A stretch of 64,000 bases of DNA from Gracilibacillus lacisalsi DSM 19029 (GTDB taxonomy: Bacteria; Bacillota; Bacilli; Bacillales; Amphibacillaceae), in the NCBI RefSeq assembly GCF_000377765.1, contig NZ_KB898674.1, positions 32,209 through 96,208 on the forward strand, written 5' to 3'. This document shows positions 1 to 8,194 of this stretch, piece by piece. A program made the translations under genes and the position numbers. Each line of letters starts with the position of its first letter. Position 1 is the stretch's first letter. Below the pieces are notes generated by a model that worked only from the letters and a program-made list of their open reading frames with translations, made no database searches and was not told the DNA's origin.

Positions 1-242
1 GTAAAGATTATGTAATATATAATCAAGTTATAATATAACTGAAATTTCCCAAACTTTCAAGCAATTTTGTCAAATATCTTCTCCGACTTTTTAAATTCGA
101 GATATATGACTTTCAGATATTAATATATTTAACATTAACTTATAATAGTAAGTTTAATCATCATTAACAAGGAAGCTAGCTTACTCCTGAATGGAGGGCC
201 ATCTGATCGTTTGCATAGACTTTCGATATTTTTATATACAAA
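1..242. other. AT-rich stretch without a recognised gene
   Basis: Very AT-rich sequence at the window edge. I see no open frame with a ribosome binding site, no RNA motif and no clear repeat. It lies downstream of the ackA terminator and may be the upstream region of a gene outside the window. Confidence 0.5.
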
Positions 243-284
243 TAAAAAAGATCTTCTCCCTATTTTAGTAGGAAAAAGATCTAT
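243..284 (-). terminator. Terminator of ackA
   Basis: Imperfect inverted repeat with AGATCTT arms and a short TTTT loop. On the minus strand it is followed by a T-rich run (plus strand AAATAAAAAAG). It sits just after the ackA stop codon. Confidence 0.75.
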
Positions 285-296
285 TCCAGAATAAAT

Positions 297-1487
297 TTAT
301 TGTGTTAATCTCACTGCATCTCTAGCAATCATTACTTCCTCGTTTGTAGGAATAACAATTACTTTTACAGGGGAATGTGGATAGTTTACAAATGTTTCTT
401 TACCACGAATGTTGTTTAGGCTTGGATCCCAATATACACCCATAAACTCTAATCCTTTTAATACACGTTCACGAATGGTTATACTGTTTTCACCTACACC
501 AGCGGTAAAGATGATCGCATCCACACCATGCATTCTTGCAGCATAGGAACCAATGTATTTATGAATTCTCTCTGCAAATACTTGAAGAGCTAATTCGGCA
601 CGATTATCACCATTTTCTGCCTTCTCCTGAATATCTCGTAAATCACTAGAAAATCCGGATAAAGCTAGCATACCACTTTTCTTATTTAAAACATTCATTA
701 CTTCTGAAGCAGATTGTCCAGTTTTCTCCATGATATACGGAATTAAGGCTGGATCAATATTTCCAGATCTTGTCCCCATTGTAACACCAGCTAAAGGTGT
801 AAAGCCCATAGAAGTATCAATTGACTTACCTTTTTCAATTGCTGCGATACTTGCACCATTTCCTAAGTGACAAGATAACAGACGTAATTGTTCCAAAGGT
901 ACACCCATTAACTCTGAAGCACGTTCAGAAACGTATTTATGTGACGTACCATGAAATCCGTATTTACGGATGCCATATTTTTGATAATATTCATATGGTA
1001 AACTATATAAATAAGATTGCTCAGGCATTGTCTGGTGAAATGCTGTATCAAATACTGCTACAGAAGGCACATTAGGCAACACTTCACGGAAAGCACGAAT
1101 ACCAGTTAAGTTCGCTGGGTTATGCAATGGTGCTAACTCAGATACCTCTTCAATTTCCTTAATTACTTCATCAGTAATCACTACCGAATCATTAAATTTC
1201 TCGCCACCGTGTACGACACGATGACCGATACCATCGATTTCATCCAAACTTTTAATTACACCAAATGATGTTAATTTATCAAGTAATAGCTTGACAGCTA
1301 CAGCATGATCAGGAATATCTCTTGTTTCTTCATCTTCTTTATCATCAAATTCAATAGAAAAAACGGAATCAGCAATACCAATTCGTTCTACTAGTCCTTT
1401 TGACAACACTTTTTCTTCCGGCATTTCAATTAGTTGAAACTTTAGTGAAGAACTTCCGGCGTTTACAGCTAAAATTTTACGCAACAT
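297..1487 (-). CDS. ackA: Acetate kinase
   Basis: Converts acetyl phosphate and ADP to acetate and ATP, the energy-yielding last step of overflow metabolism; cytoplasmic. The 396-residue product has the family signatures NAGSSSLKF at residues 9-17, [21 protein letters not shown] and HLGNGAS, at full family length. I chose the ATG at 1487 ([11 protein letters not shown]) because AAAGGA lies 6-7 nt upstream; a longer frame starting at 1502 has no such site. It is followed by its own terminator, and ytxK lies upstream on the same strand. A cre-like site about 125 nt upstream suggests CcpA activation, as known for B. subtilis ackA. Confidence 0.97.
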   Translation of the reverse strand: MLRKILAVNAGSSSLKFQLIEMPEEKVLSKGLVERIGIADSVFSIEFDDKEDEETRDIPDHAVAVKLLLDKLTSFGVIKSLDEIDGIGHRVVHGGEKFNDSVVITDEVIKEIEEVSELAPLHNPANLTGIRAFREVLPNVPSVAVFDTAFHQTMPEQSYLYSLPYEYYQKYGIRKYGFHGTSHKYVSERASELMGVPLEQLRLLSCHLGNGASIAAIEKGKSIDTSMGFTPLAGVTMGTRSGNIDPALIPYIMEKTGQSASEVMNVLNKKSGMLALSGFSSDLRDIQEKAENGDNRAELALQVFAERIHKYIGSYAARMHGVDAIIFTAGVGENSITIRERVLKGLEFMGVYWDPSLNNIRGKETFVNYPHSPVKVIVIPTNEEVMIARDAVRLTQ

Positions 1488-1611
1488 TTTCAATCCTTTC
1501 ATTCTTTCATTTACTTATCCTGACTAATAAAATCAATGTTTTGACATATGTTCAAACATTCCCATATCCATTTAAACACCGTCAGAATAAGTTTGCAACC
1601 GGAATATCAAA

Positions 1612-1625
1612 TGGTAACGTTTGCT
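1612..1625 (-). promoter_or_regulatory. Candidate cre site (CcpA) upstream of ackA
   Basis: On the minus strand AGCAAACGTTACCA matches the cre consensus TGNAARCGNWWWCA at 12 of 14 positions. It lies about 125 nt before the ackA start, where CcpA-activating cre sites are known in B. subtilis ackA. ccpA is in this same window. The role is inferred. Confidence 0.45.
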
Positions 1626-1647
1626 TCATGAAATTTTTATTTTCTGA

Positions 1648-2631
1648 CTATTCTCGCTTTTCTGATTTGAACCAATCATCGATTTTTTGAAGGATGTTAT
1701 GTGTCTTATTGACATCTCTAAAGGACGGCAATTGAGCCATTAAAGTTTGCTTTGGTGGTTTTGTATCCTTACCGTGCTTCTGTAGTACTAAGATACTCTT
1801 AGCATGTTGCTCGGAAGAAAACATTGATAATGGTAATTGCAGCAGTGCTAATATATGGGCATGATTGTGCAAATACTTTTGTAATTTATCACTTTGATCA
1901 CTAGTAAAAAGAAAATTAGGAATGACGAATAATAAGTACCCTGCTTCTTTTGTGTACATCATACTCTGTTCAATGAATAGGTGATGTGCATAAGCATGTC
2001 CTTCATCAGCATTCAATTCAAATTTAGCGGCTTGTTCATCGTTTGGATAATATCCGACAGGTAAGTCAGCTACAATTGCATCAACTGGCTCTAGCAATAA
2101 AGGTGTTAAGCTATCTTGGTGAAAGTATTCAATCTCAACTTCCTGCAGATTCGCACTTTCTACTGCTAATTGAATCAATGTCGGATCAATTTCACTTCCA
2201 TACCCTGTTACATCTGCTTCTACCTGATTAATCACAGCAGTTAATAAATTCGCCGCACCACTTGCTGGATCAAATAGTCGTAATTGTTTTGTTTCAGGCA
2301 TTAATTTTTGGATAAAGTAACCCATAAACATAGCTACACTGTCAGGTGTGACAACATGTTGATGTTGAGTTGATCCCTTCATTCCTTTAATTAAGGCCAA
2401 TTGAATGACTTTACGAATCGATTCACTAGTTGTGTCTTCACTGTAAAAAGATTCTTTCAGTGATGCTAAACTATCTGCTGTCTTTTTATCTGGTAAATCT
2501 AAGGCTTCTTCTGTTTGAATAGCACGTAACGCAAAAATTAAACTTTCTAAATAAGGTTCATTTTCTGTTTCTTCTATAGTAGATGTTAGTTGATCCAAAT
2601 CTGAAAAAACTTTTTCTATATCAAATGACAT
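1648..2631 (-). CDS. ytxK: YtxK, class I SAM-dependent methyltransferase
   Basis: Putative N6-adenine-type methyltransferase of unknown substrate. The 327-residue protein has a helical N-terminal third, then a Rossmann core with motif I FDPASGAANLL and a motif IV variant ADLPVGYY in place of the usual NPPY/NPPF. No specificity domain is present, so a stand-alone restriction methylase is unlikely. The start has a strong GGAGGGAG site. The gene lies directly upstream of ackA, as in B. subtilis. From memory, B. subtilis has tpx between ytxK and ytfJ; here that slot holds only a hairpin repeat. Family assignment is firm, function unknown. Confidence 0.9.
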   Translation of the reverse strand: MSFDIEKVFSDLDQLTSTIEETENEPYLESLIFALRAIQTEEALDLPDKKTADSLASLKESFYSEDTTSESIRKVIQLALIKGMKGSTQHQHVVTPDSVAMFMGYFIQKLMPETKQLRLFDPASGAANLLTAVINQVEADVTGYGSEIDPTLIQLAVESANLQEVEIEYFHQDSLTPLLLEPVDAIVADLPVGYYPNDEQAAKFELNADEGHAYAHHLFIEQSMMYTKEAGYLLFVIPNFLFTSDQSDKLQKYLHNHAHILALLQLPLSMFSSEQHAKSILVLQKHGKDTKPPKQTLMAQLPSFRDVNKTHNILQKIDDWFKSEKRE

Positions 2632-2665
2632 CTTTTACTCCCTCCACAATATACAAAATGATTCA

Positions 2666-2749
2666 CTGCCTACCTTATCACGGTGCTAATTGTTGATAAG
2701 ATTCGCTAACCAACAGTGGGTTCAAATCCCACTGTTGGAAGTCTCACTA
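2666..2749 (-). repeat. Family 2 hairpin repeat, copy between ytfJ and ytxK
   Basis: Read on the minus strand: AGTGAGACT, then a perfect 11-bp hairpin with arms CCAACAGTGGG and CCCACTGTTGG (2710-2738), then TTAGCGAATCTTATCA, TTAGCACCGTGATAA and GTAGGCAG. The same blocks in the same arrangement recur at 32995-33100, and part of them at 45610-45669 and 60933-60960. The stem bases differ between copies but still pair. Confidence 0.75.
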
Positions 2750-2790
2750 TATTATGAAGGCAGTGAAATCAAATTGTCTACTGAGAAGCA

Positions 2791-3264
2791 TTATATATCA
2801 TTACCTTGCTGCTTTTCATCTCTTCTTTGTTTTAACATATCTAAAACCTGGTCAATTACTTGCGGGCTTTTCTCTAACACTTTCTCATACGCTGTTGTCG
2901 ATTCATTTAGTGGCAACAGCCGGACACCTTCCTTATTAGCAATGACAAATGCTGAAGGGATAATGGATACACCTCCACCACTTCCACCACCAAACGGGAT
3001 GATCGATTCTGATTGGGTATCATCTTGCCCGCTTTCTTGACCTTTTTCTTGACCTTGCTGATCTTGTCCTCCCCCAGGTACAAACTCACTACCACCAGCT
3101 GCAAAACCAAATTTGACTTTTGATAAAGGAATGATCAAGCTGCCATCTGGAACTTCTATTGGTTTACCAATTGCTGTATCCACTTCGATTAATTGTTTTA
3201 AATTGGCCATCGTTAAATTCATAAATCCTTCTAACGGGTGAACATTTTGATTATTATCTTCCAT
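2791..3264 (-). CDS. ytfJ: YtfJ, GerW-family sporulation protein
   Basis: 157-residue member of the spore protein YtfJ/GerW family, made in sporulating cells and linked to germination in B. subtilis. Visible are the conserved N-terminal VDTAIGKPIEVPDGSLIIPLSK region (residues about 29-50), then two glycine-rich patches (GFAAGGSEF and GGGSGGGVSIIP) joined by a Gln/Gly/Glu-rich linker. No signal peptide. It shares a TAATG stop/start overlap with upstream ytfI, so the two are translationally coupled. Identification is firm; the biochemical role is not known. Confidence 0.92.
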   Translation of the reverse strand: MEDNNQNVHPLEGFMNLTMANLKQLIEVDTAIGKPIEVPDGSLIIPLSKVKFGFAAGGSEFVPGGGQDQQGQEKGQESGQDDTQSESIIPFGGGSGGGVSIIPSAFVIANKEGVRLLPLNESTTAYEKVLEKSPQVIDQVLDMLKQRRDEKQQGNDI

Positions 3265-3791
3265 TATTGTCTGGCTCCTTTTCGTATTTTTTTCATTTTC
3301 TTCATTTCTTTGATAGTCTTACTCAATTTTACCGATATCATGCACTCACCTGCTGATTGAAAAGTTTCTTGTTCAAAATCTGCTGCTATATTAATTTCAA
3401 CGTCTCGTTTACTACTATAATGAGCTTTAATCCATTCAGCTAACGTAGTGATAGACACGTAAAGGTATGCTGTTATCGAGGGATCATATGTAGCAACAAT
3501 CGTTTCGGTATGTAAAGCTTCCATTTCTGATTTTTTCAACAAACTTTTTACAAGATGATACATCTCCTTCATATCCACGCTTTTATCTGTTTCTAAAGAT
3601 GTTAAATCGAACTGGGTGAAATCGATTGTCTCTTGATAAAATGTGAAACGTAATATACTAATTTTAAATTGGGCATTTTTATCCTCTTCATCCCATTGCC
3701 AATCCAATGATATATATACTCGTGACCTAAGAAAAATGAACAGAATAATAATGAAAAGTACAATTATAATCAATAATAAGACAATCAGCAT
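3264..3791 (-). CDS. ytfI: YtfI, DUF2953 membrane-anchored protein
   Basis: 175-residue protein with one N-terminal transmembrane helix (residues about 1-20, LIVLLLIIIVLFIIILFIF), then a soluble domain of the DUF2953 family ending in a Lys-rich tail. The RBS GAGGTGAG precedes the ATG. It forms a two-gene operon with ytfJ, as in B. subtilis, so a role in sporulation is likely but not shown by the sequence. Family assignment rests on length, topology and context. Confidence 0.82.
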   Translation of the reverse strand: MLIVLLLIIIVLFIIILFIFLRSRVYISLDWQWDEEDKNAQFKISILRFTFYQETIDFTQFDLTSLETDKSVDMKEMYHLVKSLLKKSEMEALHTETIVATYDPSITAYLYVSITTLAEWIKAHYSSKRDVEINIAADFEQETFQSAGECMISVKLSKTIKEMKKMKKIRKGARQ

Positions 3792-3944
3792 ATTCTCACC
3801 TCTTCATTATTATTTACGAGTAAATAGTAGATTAATCATAAAGTCGTAACAATCAACACAAAATAATCCAAGTTATCAATAGGATAGCTTTGGAAACCAT
3901 GATAAGATGAGAATAGATACATATGCTTGTTAGGAGGAAGGAAA

Positions 3945-4745
3945 ATGGACAACAGAAGTAAATTATATTTTTACTACAAGAAAAATGAGGAACTTATCCA
4001 AAAATTGGAGCCGTTATTTGAATATGTCGAAAATCAAGGATTTCAAATCGTAGAAGAGTCTAAAGAAGCTAATATTATCATCAGTGTTGGTGGGGATGGT
4101 GAATTTCTGCAAGCTGTTCGTCATACAAACTTTCGTCAAGATTGCTTATATGTAGGCATTACCCAAGCAGATGAATCTGGCTTGTACTGTGATTTTAATA
4201 TTGACCAATACGATGAGATGGTGGAATCGATGAAAAATGACAGTATTGAGGTTCGTCGCTTTCCAATAATTGATGTTACGATCAATGGGCAGTCAACATT
4301 CCATTGTTTAAATGAAGCCGCTATTCGTTCTGCGATTATTAAAACGATTGCAATGGATGTATTTATTGATGATAACCATTTTGAACGCTTTCGTGGAGAT
4401 GGATTAATCGTGGCCACACCTACCGGAAGTACGGGTTATAACAAGTCAACTTCAGGTGCTGTAATTGATCCAAAAATTCCTTGCCTGCAAGTAACGGAGC
4501 TTGCTTCTTTAAACAATAACCGCTACCGTACATTAGGTTCTTCATTTGTTTTAAATCAAGATCGAATTTTAAGTCTAGAGGTCATTCAGGATGGTAATGA
4601 TTACCCGATTGTAGGGCTTGATAATGAGGCTTACTCGATAAGGAACATTCAAACATTAACGATTCAGCTAAGTGATAAACGGATTAAAACAGTCAAGCTG
4701 AAAAACAACTCATTCTGGGACCGCGTTCAACGAACCTTCCTGTAA
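3945..4745 (+). CDS. ppnK: NAD kinase (second Bacillus paralogue, YtdI type)
   Basis: Phosphorylates NAD to NADP. The 266-residue protein carries the catalytic GGDGEFLQAV loop near residue 49, LNEAAI (NE motif) and TPTGSTGYNKS, which together define NAD kinases. The start is ATG 3945, preceded by AGGAGG at 3932-3937; the frame can be extended to a TTG at 3927 that overlaps this RBS and is unlikely. Bacilli commonly have two NAD kinases; position next to ytcJ and ytfI matches ytdI rather than yjbN. It converges on the amidohydrolase gene. Confidence 0.95.
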   Translation: MDNRSKLYFYYKKNEELIQKLEPLFEYVENQGFQIVEESKEANIIISVGGDGEFLQAVRHTNFRQDCLYVGITQADESGLYCDFNIDQYDEMVESMKNDSIEVRRFPIIDVTINGQSTFHCLNEAAIRSAIIKTIAMDVFIDDNHFERFRGDGLIVATPTGSTGYNKSTSGAVIDPKIPCLQVTELASLNNNRYRTLGSSFVLNQDRILSLEVIQDGNDYPIVGLDNEAYSIRNIQTLTIQLSDKRIKTVKLKNNSFWDRVQRTFL

Positions 4746-4773
4746 GTTGAACGTTATCCTACTGTCATGTTGA

Positions 4774-4954
4774 GCGGACATTTAGTGCGTTATTTGGCGT
4801 AATATCACCCTTTTTTCGGTGTTGGCGGACATTTAATCCGTTATTTGTTCTTTTTTCGTATAGAATAGCGTTATTTTCGATGAATAGCGGAATAGATGTC
4901 CACTTGCAGCCTAAAATCGCCACTTTTATTACAAATAACGGAACAAATGTCCAC
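4774..4954. repeat. Four short GCGGACATTT/CGTTATTTG motifs in head-to-head arrangement
   Basis: Two direct copies of a 23-nt motif, GCGGACATTT followed by (A/G)T(C/G)CGTTATTTG, at 4774-4796 and 4825-4847, then two inverted copies at 4883-4903 (degenerate) and 4932-4954. The pairs can fold on each other into a long imperfect hairpin. They fill the gap between ppnK and its terminator. I recall similar GCGGACA...TCCGTTATTTG motifs as frequent intergenic repeats in Bacillaceae, from memory only. Confidence 0.7.
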
Positions 4955-4969
4955 ACTACTTTTTACACA

Positions 4970-5002
4970 AAAACCAGAGGTGTTACGCCTCTGGTTTTTC
5001 GT
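4970..5002. terminator. Shared bidirectional terminator, ppnK and ytcJ
   Basis: Perfect 12-bp stem AAAAACCAGAGG / CCTCTGGTTTTT with a short loop, A-tract on one side and T-tract on the other, so it works on both strands. The last codons and the stop codon of the minus-strand amidohydrolase (4983-4985) lie inside this hairpin. Confidence 0.9.
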
Positions 5003-6578
5003 ACATCATTTCTCCGTCTACGATGGTTGCTTTTACTTCTATTTCGTGGAATCGATCAGGATCGTGTTTGAACAAGTCTTTTTCCAATATGGTAAAATCC
5101 GCTACAAAGCCTGGCTTGATCATACCTCGGTCATGGGCATGATTAATGACATAGGCACTGCCTTTGGTATATAAAGAAATAGCTTCAAAAACAGAAAGCT
5201 TTTGGTGACTACCATACACTTGTCCATCAATGTTAGATCTTCTTGTTACAGCCGCTTGAATCCCTAATAACGGGTTTACCTCTTCAATTGGTGCGTCTGA
5301 TCCTCCAGCACAAGCAATTCCATTATTTAAATAGGTTTTCCATGGATAGGCATCATTCGTTCTTCTATCACCTAGCCTCTCCTTGACCCACGGGAAATCC
5401 GATGCAACAAAGGAAGGCTGAATATCCAACACAACCGGAATTTTCTTTAATCTGTCCAATAACTTGTCATTCATAATTTGAGCATGGATGATCCGATCTT
5501 TTAAACCATTATGTAATGGATACTTTTCGATACAAGCTACTATCTCCTCAACCGCCTGATCACCTATTGCATGAACAGCCACAGGATGCTCTGTTTTTCG
5601 CGCTTTTTGAAACAAAATCTCTAAATTATGTCGCTTATGAATTGGGATTCCCACATTACCTGGGTCATCGTGGTATGGTTCACTCAACCAAGCCGTTCTT
5701 CCCCCTAGTGCGCCATCCGAAAATATCTTCATTGCGCCAAGAGTAGTAAATTCTCCTCCATCACCATACTGTAAACCTTGCGCTAACATTTCATCAAAAA
5801 CAAGATGATGAACTAATAGGTGTGCTCTAAATTTATACTTTTCAGGTAAAACCTTGTAATACGCATTCAATGTACGTTCAAACCCACCATAATAAGAAAG
5901 GTCTTCACTATGCCCGCCAACTAAACCTAGTCGAAGAAGATCTTCAATTGCAACTTTAACGTTTTCCTGTAACTTAGATTCTGATATTAGTGGCATTATT
6001 TCCTTCACTAATTCCTGGGCTTGATCTAATAAATATCCGGTTGGCTCTCCAGATTGATCTCGGACAATTTTCCCGCCTTGTGGGTCTTCCATTTCCCTCG
6101 TTATCCCAGCTAAGTCCAACACTTTAGAATTAACAATAAGAGCATGACGGCATACTCGGGATAAAATGATAGGATGTTCACTTGAAATATCATCTAATTC
6201 TGTTTTATCAATAATTCTGACTTCTTCCCATTGATTTTCGTTCCATCCATCTGCAATTAACCATTCCTCTGGTTCTAATTCTTGTGCTTTTCTTTCTAAA
6301 GCTTGCAATACTTCATTTGCAGATTTCATAGATGATAAGTCTAAATGTAACAATTTTTCACCATGACCAATTATATGTAAATGACTGTCGACAAAACCAG
6401 GGTACATGGTTGCTCCACTCAGATTGTATTCGTCGTCTATACTGTTCCTCCATGTATTTCTTACCTCTGATTCTTTTCCGACGCCCATGATTGCTCCATC
6501 TTCTACATAAACAGCTTCTACTATCGATGTTTCATCTTCCATTGTGTAAATTGTACCGCCATAAAAGAGTGTACCCAT
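4983..6578 (-). CDS. YtcJ-like amidohydrolase (amidohydrolase family 3)
   Basis: Predicted zinc-dependent hydrolase of unknown substrate, cytoplasmic. The 531-residue protein starts with a beta-sandwich part (GGTIYTMEDE), has the metal motif DSHLHIIGHG, a conserved HAIGDQAVEEIV and a C-terminal GGSDAPIEEVNPLLGIQ with the catalytic Asp, then a closing ADFTILEKD strand; this is the complete family 3 (ExoP/YtcJ) pattern. I chose ATG 6578 (MGTLFYGG) with an AGGTGAT site upstream; the frame extends 27 codons further without an RBS. It stands alone, converging on ppnK. Its C-terminal codons form part of the shared terminator. Confidence 0.9.
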   Translation of the reverse strand: MGTLFYGGTIYTMEDETSIVEAVYVEDGAIMGVGKESEVRNTWRNSIDDEYNLSGATMYPGFVDSHLHIIGHGEKLLHLDLSSMKSANEVLQALERKAQELEPEEWLIADGWNENQWEEVRIIDKTELDDISSEHPIILSRVCRHALIVNSKVLDLAGITREMEDPQGGKIVRDQSGEPTGYLLDQAQELVKEIMPLISESKLQENVKVAIEDLLRLGLVGGHSEDLSYYGGFERTLNAYYKVLPEKYKFRAHLLVHHLVFDEMLAQGLQYGDGGEFTTLGAMKIFSDGALGGRTAWLSEPYHDDPGNVGIPIHKRHNLEILFQKARKTEHPVAVHAIGDQAVEEIVACIEKYPLHNGLKDRIIHAQIMNDKLLDRLKKIPVVLDIQPSFVASDFPWVKERLGDRRTNDAYPWKTYLNNGIACAGGSDAPIEEVNPLLGIQAAVTRRSNIDGQVYGSHQKLSVFEAISLYTKGSAYVINHAHDRGMIKPGFVADFTILEKDLFKHDPDRFHEIEVKATIVDGEMMYEKPEA

Positions 6579-6647
6579 TCTATCACCTAGCCTAATATTC
6601 TTCTGTTGATTATGATATAACGATAGCAAAAAGTCATCCATAAGAAA

Positions 6648-6672
6648 AGGATAGTGCACTTTGCACTATCCT
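6648..6672 (-). terminator. Terminator of the SASP gene
   Basis: 11-bp perfect stem AGGATAGTGCA / TGCACTATCCT with a 3-nt loop, followed on the minus strand by TTTTCTTA. It begins 9 nt after the spore protein stop codon. Confidence 0.8.
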
Positions 6673-6680
6673 CCATTTTA

Positions 6681-6887
6681 TTATTGATTTGCTTGACCAC
6701 CCATTTGTTGTTCAGCCATTTGTACAAGACGTTTTGTGATCTCTCCACCAACTGAACCATTGGCACGTGAAGTAGTGTCAGCACCTAAGTTTACACCAAA
6801 CTCTTGTGCAATTTCAACTTTCATTTGATCTAGAGCTTGGCTTACTCCAGGAACTACTAGATTGTTTGAACTGTTGTTGTTCGCCAT
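6681..6887 (-). CDS. Alpha/beta-type small acid-soluble spore protein
   Basis: 68-residue DNA-binding protein that coats and protects spore DNA and is degraded at germination. It has the hallmark features: N-terminal Asn/Ser stretch, EFGVNLGAD near the GPR protease site, and the DNA-contact segment [29 protein letters not shown]. Monocistronic, with its own terminator and a sigma-G-like promoter. B. subtilis has several paralogues, so I give no specific symbol (sspA/sspB family). Confidence 0.96.
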   Translation of the reverse strand: MANNNSSNNLVVPGVSQALDQMKVEIAQEFGVNLGADTTSRANGSVGGEITKRLVQMAEQQMGGQANQ

Positions 6888-6916
6888 TTGCTTTCACCTC
6901 CTCTTGACTACATTAC

Positions 6917-6947
6917 TATCATGAACTTTTAGAGGTGAAATCATGCA
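6917..6947 (-). promoter_or_regulatory. Candidate sigma-G promoter of the SASP gene
   Basis: On the minus strand TGCATG (-35, consensus TGMATA) is followed after 18 nt by CATGATA (-10, consensus CATNNTA), about 30 nt before the coding start. Forespore sigma-G control is known for this gene family. Confidence 0.55.
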
Positions 6948-6985
6948 AAATATTGACTGGTAGTTGTTGTTAATTCATCCAACCG

Positions 6986-8188
6986 TTAGAGTAAGTCTCC
7001 CAGTTCTTCTTCTTGATTATCTTTTGCTTCAATCTCAACGGTTTCAATCGCTGACAAGATTTCTTGAATATCTGGCTCAAACTCTATATTAGCTTCAAAC
7101 TGCTCTACTTTTTCCAATTTTGGCTTCGTTTTTGGCTGTTTAGGTACAAATACTGTACAACAATCCTCAAAAGGACGAATAGAGATATCATACATATCTA
7201 TCTCTTCTGAAATTCTGATGATCTCGTCTTTGTCCATTGCGACTAAAGGTCGAATAACAGGATAATTGGTTACAGCATTAATCGCGTGCATGCTTTCCAT
7301 AGTTTGACTGGCAACCTGTCCAAGACTTTCACCAGTTACAAGTGATAAGATACCTTCTTGTTCGGCAACAGCTTCACTGATACGCATCATCATTCTCCGC
7401 ATCACCGTCATGGAATAACCATGCGGAATCTCGCGATGTATTTTTTGCTGTAATGCTGTAAAAGGTACAATATGCACTTTGATCGAATGACCATAAAAAG
7501 ACAGTTTTTCCGCTAAATCTAACACTTTTTCTTTCGCTCTTTCACTTGTGTATGGTGGTGAATGGAAATGGATAGCTTCCAACTGAACTCCACGTTTCAT
7601 CGTTAAATAACCAGCAACAGGGCTATCAATACCTCCAGATAAAAGCAGTAATGATTTTCCGGAAGAGCCTACTGGAAGTCCAGCAGCACCTGGAACCTTT
7701 TGCGATGTTAAATAAGTTGCTTCGGAACGAATATCAACAGTAATTTCCAAGTCCGGCTGATGAACATCGACTGTAATGCCATCTATATTGGACAATAAAT
7801 ATCCACCAAGCACTTGATTAAATTCTTGTGATCCAATTGGAAACTCTTTATTGGAACGCTTGGTTGATACTTTAAAGGTTCTTACATTCTCGGTTTCCGT
7901 TAAAAGTTTAAGTGCTTGCTCTTTAATAGCTGTTTCCTCATTTTCTACCTTAAGTGCCACACTCATATTTTGAATACCGAATATTTTTTGGCATCTGTCC
8001 ATGATTGCTTCCGGGTCCTCACCATTTAACACGATATACATGCGATCACGCTTTTTGTCTACTTTAATAGCTGGGAAATTGCGCAATGCCTGTCGGACAT
8101 TTTTAGCTAATTGCGTTGTAAACAGTTTTCGATTTCGACCTTTTAATGTGAGTTCCCCATATCTAATTACTATATGATCATATTGCAT
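6986..8188 (-). CDS. thiI: ThiI, tRNA 4-thiouridine / thiamine thiazole sulfurtransferase
   Basis: Adenylates uridine 8 of tRNA and passes sulfur for s4U; in many bacteria also serves thiazole synthesis. The 400-residue protein has an N-terminal ferredoxin-like/THUMP region (about 1-165) and a PP-loop ATPase motif SGGIDSP at residues 184-190. The rhodanese domain of enterobacterial ThiI is absent, as in other Bacillus. The C-terminus is an acidic tail (NQEEELGDLL). It lies 6 bp after the cysteine desulfurase gene, which in B. subtilis (NifZ) is its dedicated sulfur donor. Confidence 0.96.
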   Translation of the reverse strand: MQYDHIVIRYGELTLKGRNRKLFTTQLAKNVRQALRNFPAIKVDKKRDRMYIVLNGEDPEAIMDRCQKIFGIQNMSVALKVENEETAIKEQALKLLTETENVRTFKVSTKRSNKEFPIGSQEFNQVLGGYLLSNIDGITVDVHQPDLEITVDIRSEATYLTSQKVPGAAGLPVGSSGKSLLLLSGGIDSPVAGYLTMKRGVQLEAIHFHSPPYTSERAKEKVLDLAEKLSFYGHSIKVHIVPFTALQQKIHREIPHGYSMTVMRRMMMRISEAVAEQEGILSLVTGESLGQVASQTMESMHAINAVTNYPVIRPLVAMDKDEIIRISEEIDMYDISIRPFEDCCTVFVPKQPKTKPKLEKVEQFEANIEFEPDIQEILSAIETVEIEAKDNQEEELGDLL

Positions 8189-8194
8189 TGATAT

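Noticed and set aside
2700..2745. GGGTTCAAATCCCAC looks like a tRNA T-arm
   Set aside because: No acceptor, D or anticodon arm can be built around it. The same layout with other stem bases recurs at 33006 and 45623, so it is the hairpin of a repeat.
3927..3944. Longer N-terminus of NAD kinase from TTG 3927
   Set aside because: The extra codons overlap the AGGAGG that serves ATG 3945, and family members start near that ATG.
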